64,000 nucleotides of DNA, from assembly GCF_900130125.1 (NCBI RefSeq), contig NZ_FQXY01000011.1, forward strand, positions 992,001 through 1,056,000, given 5' to 3'. A program made the translations under genes and the position numbers. The notes under the pieces were generated by a model that saw only the letters and a program-made list of their open reading frames with translations, was not told the origin of the DNA and did no database searches. This document shows, in pieces, positions 1 through 9,105 of the stretch. Source of the DNA: Bacteroides congonensis. Lineage in GTDB: Bacteria; Bacteroidota; Bacteroidia; Bacteroidales; Bacteroidaceae. Each line of letters opens with the position of its first letter. Within the stretch, counting starts at the first letter, position 1.

Positions 1-1351
1 GGAAACGGGAGAGTTTAGGACCGCGGTCGCCGTTCCACTGGTCGGGAACCTCGTTTCCGATACACCACATCACCACACTGGGGTTGTTGCGGAACTGATG
101 AAGCAGATTCACCAGATCCTTTTCCACCCATTCATCGAAAACCTTATGATAACCATTCTGCAATTTGGCACCTTTCCATTCGTCGAATGATTCCGCCATT
201 ACCATCATACCCATTTCGTCACAGGCACGAATCAATTCCGGCGCAGGCATATTATGGGAAGTACGGATGGCGTTGCAACCCATATCCTTCAAGATTCGTA
301 TCTGACGGCGGATACCGGCTTCGTTGGCAATGCCGCCCAGAGGGCCTAAGTCATGGTGATTGCAGACACCTTTGAACATAGTGCGTTCACCGTTCAGGTA
401 AAACCCTTTGTTCGGGATAATTTCAATGGAACGAATGCCGAAAGGTGTGGTGTATTCGTCTTTCAGCGTGTTTCCTTCATACACTTTGGATACGGCGGAG
501 TAGAGTGACGGTGAGTCAGGTGACCAAAGCAGGGGAGCGTCAACAACGAAGTTCTGTTCGAAAACTTTTCCGTCATACTTCGTTCCTTTTTCCTCGTTGG
601 TGGCTACTACTTTGCCGTCAGGAGCTTTCAGTTCGGTCACGATGCGATAATCCGTGAAGGACTTGCCGGACGGAATTTCGAGACTGGTTTTCAAGTTTAC
701 CTTGGCAAACTCTTTTTTCACCACCGGAGTAGTCAGCTGCGTTCCCCAAGTAGGGATGCGGGCGTCTTCGTTAATCACCAGATGGACGTTCCGGTAAAGA
801 CCTGCACCCGGATACCAGCGTGAAGATTCTGTCTCGTTCTCCAGGCGGACGGCTAACGTGTTCTGCTCGTTGGCTTTGAGGTAAGGGGTGGCATCAATGC
901 AGAAAGAGTTATAACCATAAGGCCAGTAACCGGCTTCCTGTCCGTTGATGTACACACGGGCATGGCTCATGGCACCGTCGAGAATAAGAGTTGCCTTCTT
1001 GCCGGAAGAGAAGTCCGGAGCTTCGAAATTCAGGCGATACCAGCCCACTCCGACAAAGGGAAGTCCGCCGGTACGCCCTGCGTGTTCCAACGCTTCTTTC
1101 TGTCCGTCTTGGGTGATGGCGACTTTCTGCTTGTCGTTGTCGATGCTGAAAGGGCCGTAGACAGCCCAGTCGTGCGGGACGGTGACAGATTGCCACTTGG
1201 TGTCGTCATACTGTTTCTGACTGAAATTCTTGTTGTCTTCACGAGTGAATTTCCATCCTTTCTCAAAGGTTTGTGAGGTACGTACTTGTGCGTTGACAAG
1301 TGTCGGTAAAGCTACCAGGAGAGCTGCTGCGATTTTAAGATGTTTATTCAT
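1..1351 (-). CDS. Glycoside hydrolase family 2 beta-galactosidase, N-terminal part (runs off the left edge)
   Basis: The reading frame starts at an ATG whose complement ends at 1351 and stays open to base 1, giving about 450 residues with no stop; the C-terminus lies outside the window. The N-terminus (MNKHLKIAAALLVALPTLVNAQ) is a Sec signal peptide, so the enzyme is exported, probably to the periplasm. The order is typical of GH2: a jelly-roll sugar-binding domain (DGAMSHARVYINGQ, GYNSF), an Ig-like domain, then the start of the TIM barrel with FLNGERTMFKGVCNHHDLG-type residues, RTSHN, and WCIGNE. The Glu of that NE pair (about residue 434) is the family acid/base; the nucleophile Glu is not in view. 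The substrate is probably a beta-galactoside or a related beta-linked glycan; GH2 also contains beta-glucuronidases and beta-mannosidases, so the exact sugar is inferred. Confidence 0.9.
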   Translation of the reverse strand, partial: MNKHLKIAAALLVALPTLVNAQVRTSQTFEKGWKFTREDNKNFSQKQYDDTKWQSVTVPHDWAVYGPFSIDNDKQKVAITQDGQKEALEHAGRTGGLPFVGVGWYRLNFEAPDFSSGKKATLILDGAMSHARVYINGQEAGYWPYGYNSFCIDATPYLKANEQNTLAVRLENETESSRWYPGAGLYRNVHLVINEDARIPTWGTQLTTPVVKKEFAKVNLKTSLEIPSGKSFTDYRIVTELKAPDGKVVATNEEKGTKYDGKVFEQNFVVDAPLLWSPDSPSLYSAVSKVYEGNTLKDEYTTPFGIRSIEIIPNKGFYLNGERTMFKGVCNHHDLGPLGGIANEAGIRRQIRILKDMGCNAIRTSHNMPAPELIRACDEMGMMVMAESFDEWKGAKLQNGYHKVFDEWVEKDLVNLLHQFRNNPSVVMWCIGNEVPDQWNGDRGPKLSRF

Positions 1352-1394
1352 ATATATGGGGGTTAGAAAATGTTTTTCATTTTTTTGTTTTGGG

Positions 1395-2297
1395 TTATGT
1401 GTTGGCTTTCGCTTTGTCTTTCGTTTCGTCTTTCGGAATTTCTTTGGTATCGGACGGGTTCAGGCTACTTCCGCAGTATTTGCAGAATTCGGCGTTGTCC
1501 TCATGCCCGGAACGGTGGCAGTTGGGACATTCTTTGTCTCTTCTGCGCTTGTAATCTTTCATCATCGAAGCCGATACGATACCCGTCGGCACGGCGATGA
1601 TGGTGTAACCGATAAGCATCACGCAGGCGGAAAGGAACTTTCCCAAACCGGTGGCGGGAGTAATGTCTCCGTAGCCTACGGTAGTCATGGTGACGATGGC
1701 CCAGTAAATGCTGTTCGGGATATTATTGAATTGGGAATTGGGTTGCGTACCTTCAATCATGTACATCAGTGTCCCGATGGACGTCACCAGAATGACGACA
1801 AATAGGAAGAATACCGCAATCTTTTTGCTACTCTCGCGAAGGGCGGTGAGCAGCCGTTCGCCTTCGTTCAGGAAGTTGAACAGCTTGAATACACGGAACA
1901 CCCGTATCAACCGGAAAGCACGTATGATAAGCAGGTAGCGTGCACCGGGGAAAAGTAGCCCGATATAAAGTGGCAGGGTAGCCAACAGGTCGACGATGCC
2001 GAAAAAACTAAGAACGTATTTCCGGGGGCGGGGCGAGCAATAAATTCTCGTCAGATACTCGAACGTGAAGAAAGCGGTGAAAATATATTCCAGTATGACG
2101 AATGGAGTGGACAGGTATGTGGGAAGTCCTTTCAGGCTTTCGATAATGACGAGCAATACACTGGTCAGGATACAGCCGATAAGAATCACGTCGAACAGTT
2201 TTCCTGCGGGAGTGTCCGATTCGAAGATGATGACGTATAACTTTCGTTTCAGTTTATCGTCATGCAGAAAACGTTGGATTCTTTCTTTCAGTTTCAT
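1395..2297 (-). CDS. Voltage-gated-type potassium channel with C-terminal zinc ribbon
   Basis: The 300-residue protein has six transmembrane segments. An S4-like helix at about 126-140 has Arg/Lys every third position (RAFRLIRVFRVFKLF). The pore carries the K+ selectivity filter TVGYGD at 206-211. The architecture is therefore that of a single-subunit 6TM voltage-gated channel working as an inner-membrane tetramer. The short cytoplasmic tail (about 250-300) has two Cys pairs (C257, C260, C272, C275) forming a zinc ribbon, followed by a Lys/Asp/Glu-rich end, instead of the RCK or cyclic-nucleotide domain common in bacterial channels. Downstream of it is the GH2 gene and upstream the lytic transglycosylase, all on the minus strand. 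Channel identity is clear; gating and physiological role are not. Confidence 0.92.
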   Translation of the reverse strand: MKLKERIQRFLHDDKLKRKLYVIIFESDTPAGKLFDVILIGCILTSVLLVIIESLKGLPTYLSTPFVILEYIFTAFFTFEYLTRIYCSPRPRKYVLSFFGIVDLLATLPLYIGLLFPGARYLLIIRAFRLIRVFRVFKLFNFLNEGERLLTALRESSKKIAVFFLFVVILVTSIGTLMYMIEGTQPNSQFNNIPNSIYWAIVTMTTVGYGDITPATGLGKFLSACVMLIGYTIIAVPTGIVSASMMKDYKRRRDKECPNCHRSGHEDNAEFCKYCGSSLNPSDTKEIPKDETKDKAKANT

Positions 2298-2329
2298 AAT
2301 AAAAAATGTGTTCCGGATGAAATACTCTG

Positions 2330-3319
2330 TCAGTCAATCACCCAGTTTTTGTTGTAGGCAACTGTCTTTTGCGGGTCGTAGTACATTCCTTCTTGTGTGG
2401 GGATATGGAGAACGTATGTCTTTCCGGTTTTATTCTTCAGTGAAGTGTCACGCAGCCACGGGTTGGCATCACGGAGTTGTGCGTAGGTGATGCCCTGTTG
2501 CTTGGCGTAGTCGCTCAAGTTGTCGATGGGGGTGTTGACGGTCACTTTCCTGTACGGGATGGGCGGGTAGAGATGTTCTCTTTTCAGCAGGAAGCCGTAG
2601 CGTTGCGGGTTGCTGAATATCTCTTTGGCGGCCAACAGGCGGAACATATAGCGGGAGGTTTCTTCTACAAGCCATAAGTCCATGGCATGACTTGCCAGTT
2701 GCTTGTCGAGTTGGGAAGAGATGCGTGCCTGTCCGGCGTTGTAAGCGGCGGATACGGCCATCCAGTCGCCATATTTGTCATACGCTTGCTTGAAGTATTT
2801 GCAGGCGGCTACGGTCGCTTTTTCGATATTGTAGCGTTCGTCCACGTTGTCGTTTACTTCCAGTCCGAATTCCCGTCCGGTGGCGGGCATGAACTGCCAT
2901 AGTCCGGCAGCTCCGGCAGGAGAGCGGGCGATGTTGTTCAGATTACTTTCAATCACCATAAGGTATTTGAAGTCGTCGGGAATACCGTTCGCTTTCAATA
3001 TCGGTTCCACGATGGGGAAGTAACGGTTGGCACGCTTTATCAGAAGCATGGTGGTGGAGTGCATATAGGTGAACGCCATCATTTCACGATCCATCCGTTC
3101 GCGACGGTCGTAGCGGCGAAGGTCGATGGTAGTTCCATCGAAAGTGACTTGGGTAGGCACGGTGGGAGAGGTGACACAATAGGGCACTTCCGACTTTGCC
3201 GAGTGTTGTTCATTAACTTGGCTGCTGCCTATCAAAGTAGGGATGGTAACACCGATACAGAACACTAATATCAGAGTAAGGATATAGTTGATTTTAGTTT
3301 GTTTCTTCATTTCATTCAT
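2330..3319 (-). CDS. Membrane-anchored lytic transglycosylase (SLT family, MltD-like)
   Basis: The 329-residue protein has an N-terminal hydrophobic anchor or signal (about residues 10-30) and then a soluble lysozyme-like SLT domain. The catalytic Glu is E124 in VIESN, followed by the family motifs SPAGAAGLWQFMPATG and AAYNAGQ. After the catalytic domain, a weak LysM-like stretch (DNLSDYAKQQGITYAQLRDAN) ends in LHIPTQEG. Such enzymes cleave the MurNAc-GlcNAc bond of peptidoglycan with 1,6-anhydro ring formation. The C-terminal LysM is degenerate, so peptidoglycan anchoring is uncertain. A second ATG three codons in (complement ending 3310) starts MKKQTK and may be the real start. Confidence 0.88.
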   Translation of the reverse strand: MNEMKKQTKINYILTLILVFCIGVTIPTLIGSSQVNEQHSAKSEVPYCVTSPTVPTQVTFDGTTIDLRRYDRRERMDREMMAFTYMHSTTMLLIKRANRYFPIVEPILKANGIPDDFKYLMVIESNLNNIARSPAGAAGLWQFMPATGREFGLEVNDNVDERYNIEKATVAACKYFKQAYDKYGDWMAVSAAYNAGQARISSQLDKQLASHAMDLWLVEETSRYMFRLLAAKEIFSNPQRYGFLLKREHLYPPIPYRKVTVNTPIDNLSDYAKQQGITYAQLRDANPWLRDTSLKNKTGKTYVLHIPTQEGMYYDPQKTVAYNKNWVID

Positions 3320-3338
3320 AATTTTAGTTTGATAAGCA

Positions 3339-4178
3339 CTACGCTAGCGGTTGGCAACCTCGGCAGTAGTAGATGCTGCCGCCCAGGTAGTTTTCTTTCA
3401 CGATGGTTTCTCCGCAACGGGGACAGGCTGTGCCGGCGGTGTCTTTCGACAGGCAGGCTACGTATTTGCCACTTTCTCCGAAGAGGTCGGTTTCCGTGCT
3501 TCGTCCGCCTTGGCGGTATAAGTCGTTCATTGTCTCCTTTACTTGATAGAACAAATTTTCTTTCTCTTTGTCAGTCAGTCCGGCGATTTTTTTCTTCGGA
3601 TGGATGCGGGTATGGTAAAGAATATCCTGCAAAACGCCGTTTCCAAGTCCGGGAATGGTCTGTCCGGTAGCCAGAAAAGCTTTGGCGGATTTCTTTTGCG
3701 CGCTCTCGGCGTTGATGAGTCCGAGGAAGTATTCTTTGGTGAAGTCGTCGGACATCACCTGCGGTTTGCTTTTCGCTGTGAGATAATATTCGGAGAGAGT
3801 ACCGGCGGTGGCATCCTTGTCATAACACATCATTCCGCCGTACATACGCACGGAAGCTATCAGGCAACTCTCATCCTCAAAAGCAATGAGCAACTGATGT
3901 TTGGCGGGTAACTTCGTCCCCGGAGACAGATAACGCAGGTTCACACCGTCCGTCAGTACGAGGACTTTGTCACCTATTGTTATCTCCACCATGCCGCCTT
4001 GCGGCTGTGCATGGTCTATTGTCTTGCCGGACAGCCACCCGGCATATTCATCCGCGCTGCCTGTGAACCAGGCAAACTTGTGCGGACTGAATTGTGTGTA
4101 CACATCCGTTATTTTTTTTCCTCTGACCGTTTCGTTCAACTGTTCGCTAAGAATACGTGCTTCAGGGGCTTCTATCAT
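3339..4178 (-). CDS. Fpg/Nei-family DNA glycosylase homologue lacking the N-terminal catalytic proline
   Basis: The 279-residue protein has the full Fpg/Nei layout: N-terminal beta-sandwich, helix-two-turn-helix with PGLGNGVLQDILYHTRIHPKK (about 175-195), and a C-terminal zinc finger with C252, C255, C272 and C275. Fpg/Nei enzymes remove oxidised bases by attack from the amino group of Pro at position 1 of the mature protein (MPE start). Here the start is MIEAPEA, so Ile replaces Pro, although the adjacent Glu and the later P-E pair are kept. A clear ribosome site (AAAGGAAAAG) lies just before the ATG, so the start is not misplaced. It may belong to a divergent subfamily with altered or no glycosylase activity. 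Function is inferred from fold only. Confidence 0.8.
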   Translation of the reverse strand: MIEAPEARILSEQLNETVRGKKITDVYTQFSPHKFAWFTGSADEYAGWLSGKTIDHAQPQGGMVEITIGDKVLVLTDGVNLRYLSPGTKLPAKHQLLIAFEDESCLIASVRMYGGMMCYDKDATAGTLSEYYLTAKSKPQVMSDDFTKEYFLGLINAESAQKKSAKAFLATGQTIPGLGNGVLQDILYHTRIHPKKKIAGLTDKEKENLFYQVKETMNDLYRQGGRSTETDLFGESGKYVACLSKDTAGTACPRCGETIVKENYLGGSIYYCRGCQPLA

Positions 4179-4301
4179 ATGGCTTTTCCTTTCAATGTTT
4201 AAGTCTACCTTGCAAAGATAACCTCATTTTGCTTTTTTCAAAGAACTTTTCCTGCATTTTATACGTTTTTCTAGTAGAGTTGAATATACAATAGAATCAA
4301 G

Positions 4302-5615
4302 ATGAATATAGCAATGACCGGAGCCACCGGATATATAGGTAAACATCTCTCCAATTATCTGACCGAAAAGGGCGGACATCGTGTGATTCCTTTGGGGAGG
4401 TCGATGTTTCGCGAGGGTATGTCCGGACATTTGATTCAGACGCTGGCGCATTGCGATGTTATCATCAACCTGGCAGGAGCGCCGATAAACAAACGTTGGA
4501 CGCCGGAACACAAGCAGGAACTTTTCGACAGCCGCATAGTCGTCACGCACCGCATTATCCGTGCGTTGAATGCTGTCAGGACAAAACCGAAACTGATGAT
4601 TTCGGCTTCTGCCGTAGGATATTATCCTGCGATGGCGGAAGTGGACGAATATACCCGTACGCGGGGAGACGGGTTCCTGTCCGACCTTTGCTATGCCTGG
4701 GAAAAAGAGGCGAAACGTTGTCCGGAGCATACGCGGCTTGTCATTACCCGTTTCGGTGTTGTGCTTTCACCGGATGGGGGAGCGATGCAACAGATGCTCC
4801 GACCATTGCAGGCTACGAAGATTGCTGCTGCCATCGGGCCGGGTGACCAGCCTTTCCCATGGATAGATATACGCGACCTTTGCCGGGCAATGGAGTTCTT
4901 TATCACCCATGAGGAGACGCGTGGAGTATTCAACCTGGTTGCTCCGCAACAAATTTCCCAATATACTTTTGCCCGTGAGATGGGGAAAGCCTATCATGCA
5001 TGGACGACAATTGTTGTTCCGCAAGCAGTGTTCCGGATATTGTATGGCGAAGCGGCTTCTTTCCTCACATCCGGTCAGCGGGTTCGCCCTACCCGCCTTC
5101 AGGAAGCGGGATTCCATTTTTCCGTCCCCGACGTGGAACGGTTGTTCAAAGGAACAGACCATAGCACTGTCCGCACTCTCGACCTGAACCGTTATATGGG
5201 ACTTTGGTACGAAATAGCCCGTTACGAAAACCGCTTCGAACATGGACTTGTCGATGTGACCGCTACTTACACGCTCCGTCCCGACGGCTCTATCCGTGTC
5301 GAAAACCGGGGATGCAAACGCAACTCTCCTTATGACATCTGTAAGACCGCCAATGGGCATGCCAAGATACCCGACCCTGCACAACCGGGAAAGTTGAAAG
5401 TTTCTTTCTTCCTCAACTTCTATTCGGACTATTACGTATTGGAGTTGGACAGTGAGAACTATAACTATGCGCTCGTAGGCAGTAGCACCGACAAATATCT
5501 CTGGATACTGAGCCGGACACCCCAACTGCCGGAAGATATAAAGAAAAAACTCGTCACCGCTGCCGGTCGCCGCGGTTATGATACAAACCGATTGCAATGG
5601 ATCGAACAATTCTAA
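4302..5615 (+). CDS. Fusion of a TIGR01777/YfcH-type NAD(P)-binding epimerase with a bacterial lipocalin (Blc-like)
   Basis: There are 437 residues in one uninterrupted frame. Residues 1-285 are an SDR-type epimerase: dinucleotide loop GATGYIGKHL at 7-16, then NLAGAPINKRW, SASAVGYY, and the DUF1731 tail GQRVRPTRLQEAGF that normally ends this family. From about 286 a complete lipocalin follows with the GxW signature (NRYMGLWYEIARYENRFE, about 294-311) and a typical C-terminal barrel. Stand-alone Blc proteins are outer-membrane lipoproteins, but this one has no signal peptide and no lipobox, so the fusion must be cytoplasmic. The join falls exactly at the domain boundary, which argues for a real gene fusion. 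The substrate of either half is unknown. The next gene (GNAT) starts 50 bases downstream and may be co-transcribed. Confidence 0.9.
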   Translation: MNIAMTGATGYIGKHLSNYLTEKGGHRVIPLGRSMFREGMSGHLIQTLAHCDVIINLAGAPINKRWTPEHKQELFDSRIVVTHRIIRALNAVRTKPKLMISASAVGYYPAMAEVDEYTRTRGDGFLSDLCYAWEKEAKRCPEHTRLVITRFGVVLSPDGGAMQQMLRPLQATKIAAAIGPGDQPFPWIDIRDLCRAMEFFITHEETRGVFNLVAPQQISQYTFAREMGKAYHAWTTIVVPQAVFRILYGEAASFLTSGQRVRPTRLQEAGFHFSVPDVERLFKGTDHSTVRTLDLNRYMGLWYEIARYENRFEHGLVDVTATYTLRPDGSIRVENRGCKRNSPYDICKTANGHAKIPDPAQPGKLKVSFFLNFYSDYYVLELDSENYNYALVGSSTDKYLWILSRTPQLPEDIKKKLVTAAGRRGYDTNRLQWIEQF

Positions 5616-5665
5616 CGGTAACAAAACTGATTGTGTAGAACAAAGCAATTCTAAAAAACAAGATT

Positions 5666-5929
5666 ATGAATTACGAAATTATTCATCAGCCCGAACAAAA
5701 ACTGTTCAAGACAGAAGTAGACGGTCGCACCGCCTTTGTACAATATCGCCTTCTTGGTGATTCTCTCGACATCATCCACACGATTGTTCCCCGTCCGATA
5801 GAAGGTCGCGGAATAGCCGCCGCATTGGTAAAAGCTGCTTATGATTACGCCTCAGCCAACGGAATGAAACCGAAAGCTACTTGCTCGTATGCGGTGAGGT
5901 GGCTAGAGCGCCACCCGGAACTGGGATGA
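5666..5929 (+). CDS. Small GNAT-like N-acetyltransferase (COG2388/NATD1 type)
   Basis: The 87-residue protein matches the small single-domain GNAT family: an N-terminal sheet (TAFVQYRLLGDSLDIIHTIVP), the acetyl-CoA pyrophosphate loop PIEGRGIAAALVKAAYDYA, and the short C-terminal CSYAVRWLERHPEL. These proteins are about 90-100 residues long, so this one is full length. The natural acceptor is not known for bacterial members. It follows the epimerase-lipocalin gene by 50 bases on the same strand. Confidence 0.88.
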   Translation: MNYEIIHQPEQKLFKTEVDGRTAFVQYRLLGDSLDIIHTIVPRPIEGRGIAAALVKAAYDYASANGMKPKATCSYAVRWLERHPELG

Positions 5930-6013
5930 TGGAATAAAAGGATATGAGTATGGTGTGTTCCGGGTGGGCTGGATTGAGAACTGGGTATATTACATTATCA
6001 CCCTTTGATGTCG

Positions 6014-8773
6014 TTATTGTTTGAAAGAAAACAGTTCGAGCAATTCTTCTTTCTTCAGCGGTTTTGCCAGGAATGCGTTGCAACCCGCTTCCATAGCACT
6101 TACTCTGTCGGTGTCAAAAGCATTGGCAGTCAGTGCTATAATAGGAATAGCCGGGTTTAATTCCCTGATTTTCCGTGTCGCTTCCAGTCCGCCCATTATC
6201 GGCATCTTCATATCCATGAGAACGATGTCGAACTTTTCGTTGCGCACCTTTTCCACGGCTTCCACTCCGTTCACTACGCGGGTAATCTGATATTCTTTGA
6301 GGATATTTTTCACTAATGAATAATTGCTGTCGTTATCTTCGGCAATTAATATTTGCAACTCTTCTCCATTTATATTTTTGAAAGAGAAAGGATGTCTGAA
6401 TATGTGCGTATTTCGTTCCCGGACAAGTTGTGGCTGTGGTGCTACTTTGGACTCAATGTCTTCCTGCATGCTTATCTCACACGGCACCCATGCCCAAAAA
6501 GTGGAACCTTCACCGGGCGTGGAAGTAAATCCGATTTCTCCTCCTGCACCTTCGATGATAGCTCTCGAAATGGCTAATCCGAGACCCGTTCCCTGTGCAA
6601 ACTCATTGAGCTTTTGGAATCGTCCGAATACTCTGTTCTGTAATTCAAACGGGATACCGACCCCCGAATCTTCCACATAAACCTTGATACCCCCGTTTTC
6701 GATACTGTATCCCATCTTGATGTGTCCGGAATGAGTACATTTTATCGCGTTCGTGAGGAAATTCATCCACACCTGTTTGAGTCGGTTTCTATCCAGGAAT
6801 ATCCAGCAGTCCGGGCCGGCATTCCCCATGATAAATTCCACATTCGGATTGGTGATTTTCGGTTGAATCATGGTATAAAGTTCACTGGATACTTTGGATA
6901 GATTGAATTTTTCCCTCTTACGTTCAAGTATGCCTGATTCAATCTTGGAAAGGTCGAGAATGTCATTTATCAGTCGCAACAACAGTTCATTGTTTGATTC
7001 GATGATTTCCATATATTCTGCCTTTTCTTCGGGGTCGTCGCAATTCACCATCAGACCGGAGAAGCCGACAATGGCGTTCAGCGGTGTACGTATCTCATGG
7101 CTCATATTGGCAAGGAAAGCCGATTTGAGACGGTCGGAAAGTTCAGCTTTGTCTTTGAGTTCCTTTAGTTCCTGAGCCATTTTTTCCCACTTCGTATTGT
7201 TGAACCCTATACCGGTGTAACGGATTATTTTTCCTCTCTTGTCTCTTTCTACCTGAATACCGGTGATGATTAAAGTCTGCCATTCCTTGTCCCATTTTGT
7301 CTTGGAGCGATATTGGAAATTGAATTCCTGCTCATTGCCGTGAATCATACCTTCGAAATGTTCGCGCACAAGTTCTACGTCGTCCGGGTGGGAGACGCTT
7401 AAATATTGGTCGATATCAATCGGAGTTTCCGGGTGATAATCGTTGACGGGGTCATTGAATGCAGTGAATTTTCGGGTTATCACATCAAAGTCCCAGTATG
7501 ACATACCGACGGTCTTGAAAGTAAGTTCCATTTTGTAGTTTCTCTCCTTGAGCTCCTCGTTCAGGCGGTGGAGCTTGGAGATATTTTGCCGGAAACCGGT
7601 GAAACGTATGGTGTTTCCGTTTTCGTCCTGCTCGAAAGGAACGCCGATGACATTGCAATATTGCCAGGACTCATCGTATTTTGTCTGTATACGGCAGGTG
7701 AAATTGACGGTTTCGTTCTCGCCCGACAGCATGGATTGCATGGCATCAAAATAAGTGGAACGGTCGTCGGGATGCACAACACTTTCAAATTCCTGGAGAG
7801 AGACAAGTCTGTTGGGGGCATAGTCGTTAATCGGGTCATTGTAGGACTCGAATTTCTGCGTTGTCACATCGAAGTCCCAATGCACGATATTGCTCACTTG
7901 CATGGCAAGTTCACGTTTGGAAGTCAGGTCTTGTGTTTTCTTCTGCATTTGTATTTTCTCCGTCACATCCAGTTGGGTGCCGACAATCAGCAGCTTTCCT
8001 CGATGTTCGGAAGACAAGCGCATACGGCTTTCGTAATGGCGGTACTGTCTTTCTTCCTTATTATAAAAGCGCAGGGTGGTGTGCACCTGTTTGGTTTCCT
8101 TGTTTATCAGTTGGGCGAAAAGCTGCATTAACTGTAGGCGGTCTTGCGGGTGTAGCAGGCTTTGCATCTGTTCCAGCGACATCTCCTCTTTTGCCAGTGC
8201 GTTTCCGTACAATGTGCTGAACGTTTTCTTGTGGACGTTATATACCCATGAAGCCATATTTGCGGCTTCCATAGCCATTTCCAGATTTTTCTTGCTTTCT
8301 TCCGTACGGAATTCCGCTTCTTTTTCGGCAGTCACGTCATTAGAGAGTAATATATGTCCGATAATATTTCTTTTATTATCCAACACCGGCACTACCTGTG
8401 CTTCATAAATAATAGAGTTCTTTTTTTGGCTGCTGAAATAGGCGTCACTATTTATACGGTCGAAGTCATATTCAAATTCTAATGTGACTTCTTCGCCCTT
8501 TTGAATTTTGGCTTTCAAATCTTTGTCCATATAGGGGCTATCGAAAAGATTGACTTTGTCTATGACTGTTGTCCGGTCGCTGACTCCGTACATTTTCAGG
8601 GCTTTATCGTTGATTTTACGTAAGATTCCATCAGTATCATAAACTTCGATACTCATCGGCAGGCTGGCATAAATGTTTTCTGCGAACAAAAGTAGGTCGT
8701 GTGTCAATCCGGCAGATTTGTTTTCTGAAAGCACATGGTCATCCTTGAGGATAGGTGAATCGCTTTGTTTCAT
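6014..8773 (-). CDS. Soluble hybrid sensor histidine kinase with four PAS domains and a receiver
   Basis: The 919-residue protein has no transmembrane segment or signal peptide, so it senses in the cytoplasm. Four PAS/PAC units lie in tandem at about 30-150, 155-280, 285-410 and 415-545; units 3 and 4 are clearly related (each has FDV.T.KF.(S/T)(Y/F)NDP(I/V)NDY). The HisKA helix follows with SHEIRTPLNAIVGFSG (phospho-acceptor His), then HATPase_c with NFLTNAIKCT, VEDSGVGIP and GTGLGLAIS. A C-terminal receiver (about 804-919) has acidic residues AEDND and phospho-acceptor D854 in VLMDMKMP. There is no output domain, so phosphate must pass to a separate partner that is not encoded nearby. The signal is unknown. 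Confidence 0.95.
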   Translation of the reverse strand: MKQSDSPILKDDHVLSENKSAGLTHDLLLFAENIYASLPMSIEVYDTDGILRKINDKALKMYGVSDRTTVIDKVNLFDSPYMDKDLKAKIQKGEEVTLEFEYDFDRINSDAYFSSQKKNSIIYEAQVVPVLDNKRNIIGHILLSNDVTAEKEAEFRTEESKKNLEMAMEAANMASWVYNVHKKTFSTLYGNALAKEEMSLEQMQSLLHPQDRLQLMQLFAQLINKETKQVHTTLRFYNKEERQYRHYESRMRLSSEHRGKLLIVGTQLDVTEKIQMQKKTQDLTSKRELAMQVSNIVHWDFDVTTQKFESYNDPINDYAPNRLVSLQEFESVVHPDDRSTYFDAMQSMLSGENETVNFTCRIQTKYDESWQYCNVIGVPFEQDENGNTIRFTGFRQNISKLHRLNEELKERNYKMELTFKTVGMSYWDFDVITRKFTAFNDPVNDYHPETPIDIDQYLSVSHPDDVELVREHFEGMIHGNEQEFNFQYRSKTKWDKEWQTLIITGIQVERDKRGKIIRYTGIGFNNTKWEKMAQELKELKDKAELSDRLKSAFLANMSHEIRTPLNAIVGFSGLMVNCDDPEEKAEYMEIIESNNELLLRLINDILDLSKIESGILERKREKFNLSKVSSELYTMIQPKITNPNVEFIMGNAGPDCWIFLDRNRLKQVWMNFLTNAIKCTHSGHIKMGYSIENGGIKVYVEDSGVGIPFELQNRVFGRFQKLNEFAQGTGLGLAISRAIIEGAGGEIGFTSTPGEGSTFWAWVPCEISMQEDIESKVAPQPQLVRERNTHIFRHPFSFKNINGEELQILIAEDNDSNYSLVKNILKEYQITRVVNGVEAVEKVRNEKFDIVLMDMKMPIMGGLEATRKIRELNPAIPIIALTANAFDTDRVSAMEAGCNAFLAKPLKKEELLELFSFKQ

Positions 8774-9022
8774 TTGTTGTTTCTTTTTATCAGTAAATAA
8801 GAACTGAACTATTTGTCTTTTATTTATTCTATTGGTTTACAGTCCTGATGAAAGGACATTCGGTTACAAATGTATAATAAAAAAGTGAATGGGAAGAAAT
8901 AATGAATGATAAAAAGGAAAAAATGAATAGGGACTGTTGTCTATTTGCGGATAATTTAATAGGTAGATACAATTTATTGTAGTTTGGAGTAATAACTGAC
9001 GATGACTTCTTTGAAAAAATAG
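8774..9022. other. Intergenic region upstream of the hybrid kinase
   Basis: This 249-base AT-rich spacer carries the upstream region of the hybrid kinase gene and the area beyond the terminator of the next minus-strand gene. No convincing ORF, RNA gene or repeat was seen. A kinase promoter is expected here but no clear TAnnTTTG box was picked out. Confidence 0.4.
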
Positions 9023-9092
9023 AAAGGGCTGTGTAAAAAAGGTAATCGGAATGGATTCTCCTGATTATGTCACCTTTTTTACACAGCCCTTT
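9023..9092 (-). terminator. Long hairpin terminator, 21-bp perfect arms
   Basis: The arms at 9023-9043 and 9072-9092 are exact reverse complements (AAAGGGCTGTGTAAAAAAGGT) with a 28-base loop that can itself pair weakly. It lies just downstream of the minus-strand zinc-ribbon gene and is followed on that strand by a T-rich run (CTATTTTTTC). The GGGCTGTGT-type stem is a common Bacteroides terminator form. Confidence 0.8.
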
Positions 9093-9105
9093 ATGTTGTT
9101 CTTGC

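Noticed and set aside
1230..1805. Plus-strand ORF of 191 codons opposite the potassium channel
   Set aside because: It overlaps the channel pore and zinc-ribbon coding region, where the minus strand has strong family motifs.
4767..5648. Minus-strand ORF of 293 codons opposite the epimerase-lipocalin gene
   Set aside because: The plus-strand frame has recognisable domains along its whole length; the antisense product has none.
7568..8131. Plus-strand ORF of 187 codons opposite the PAS domains of the hybrid kinase
   Set aside because: No domain or start signal; the kinase frame is continuous.
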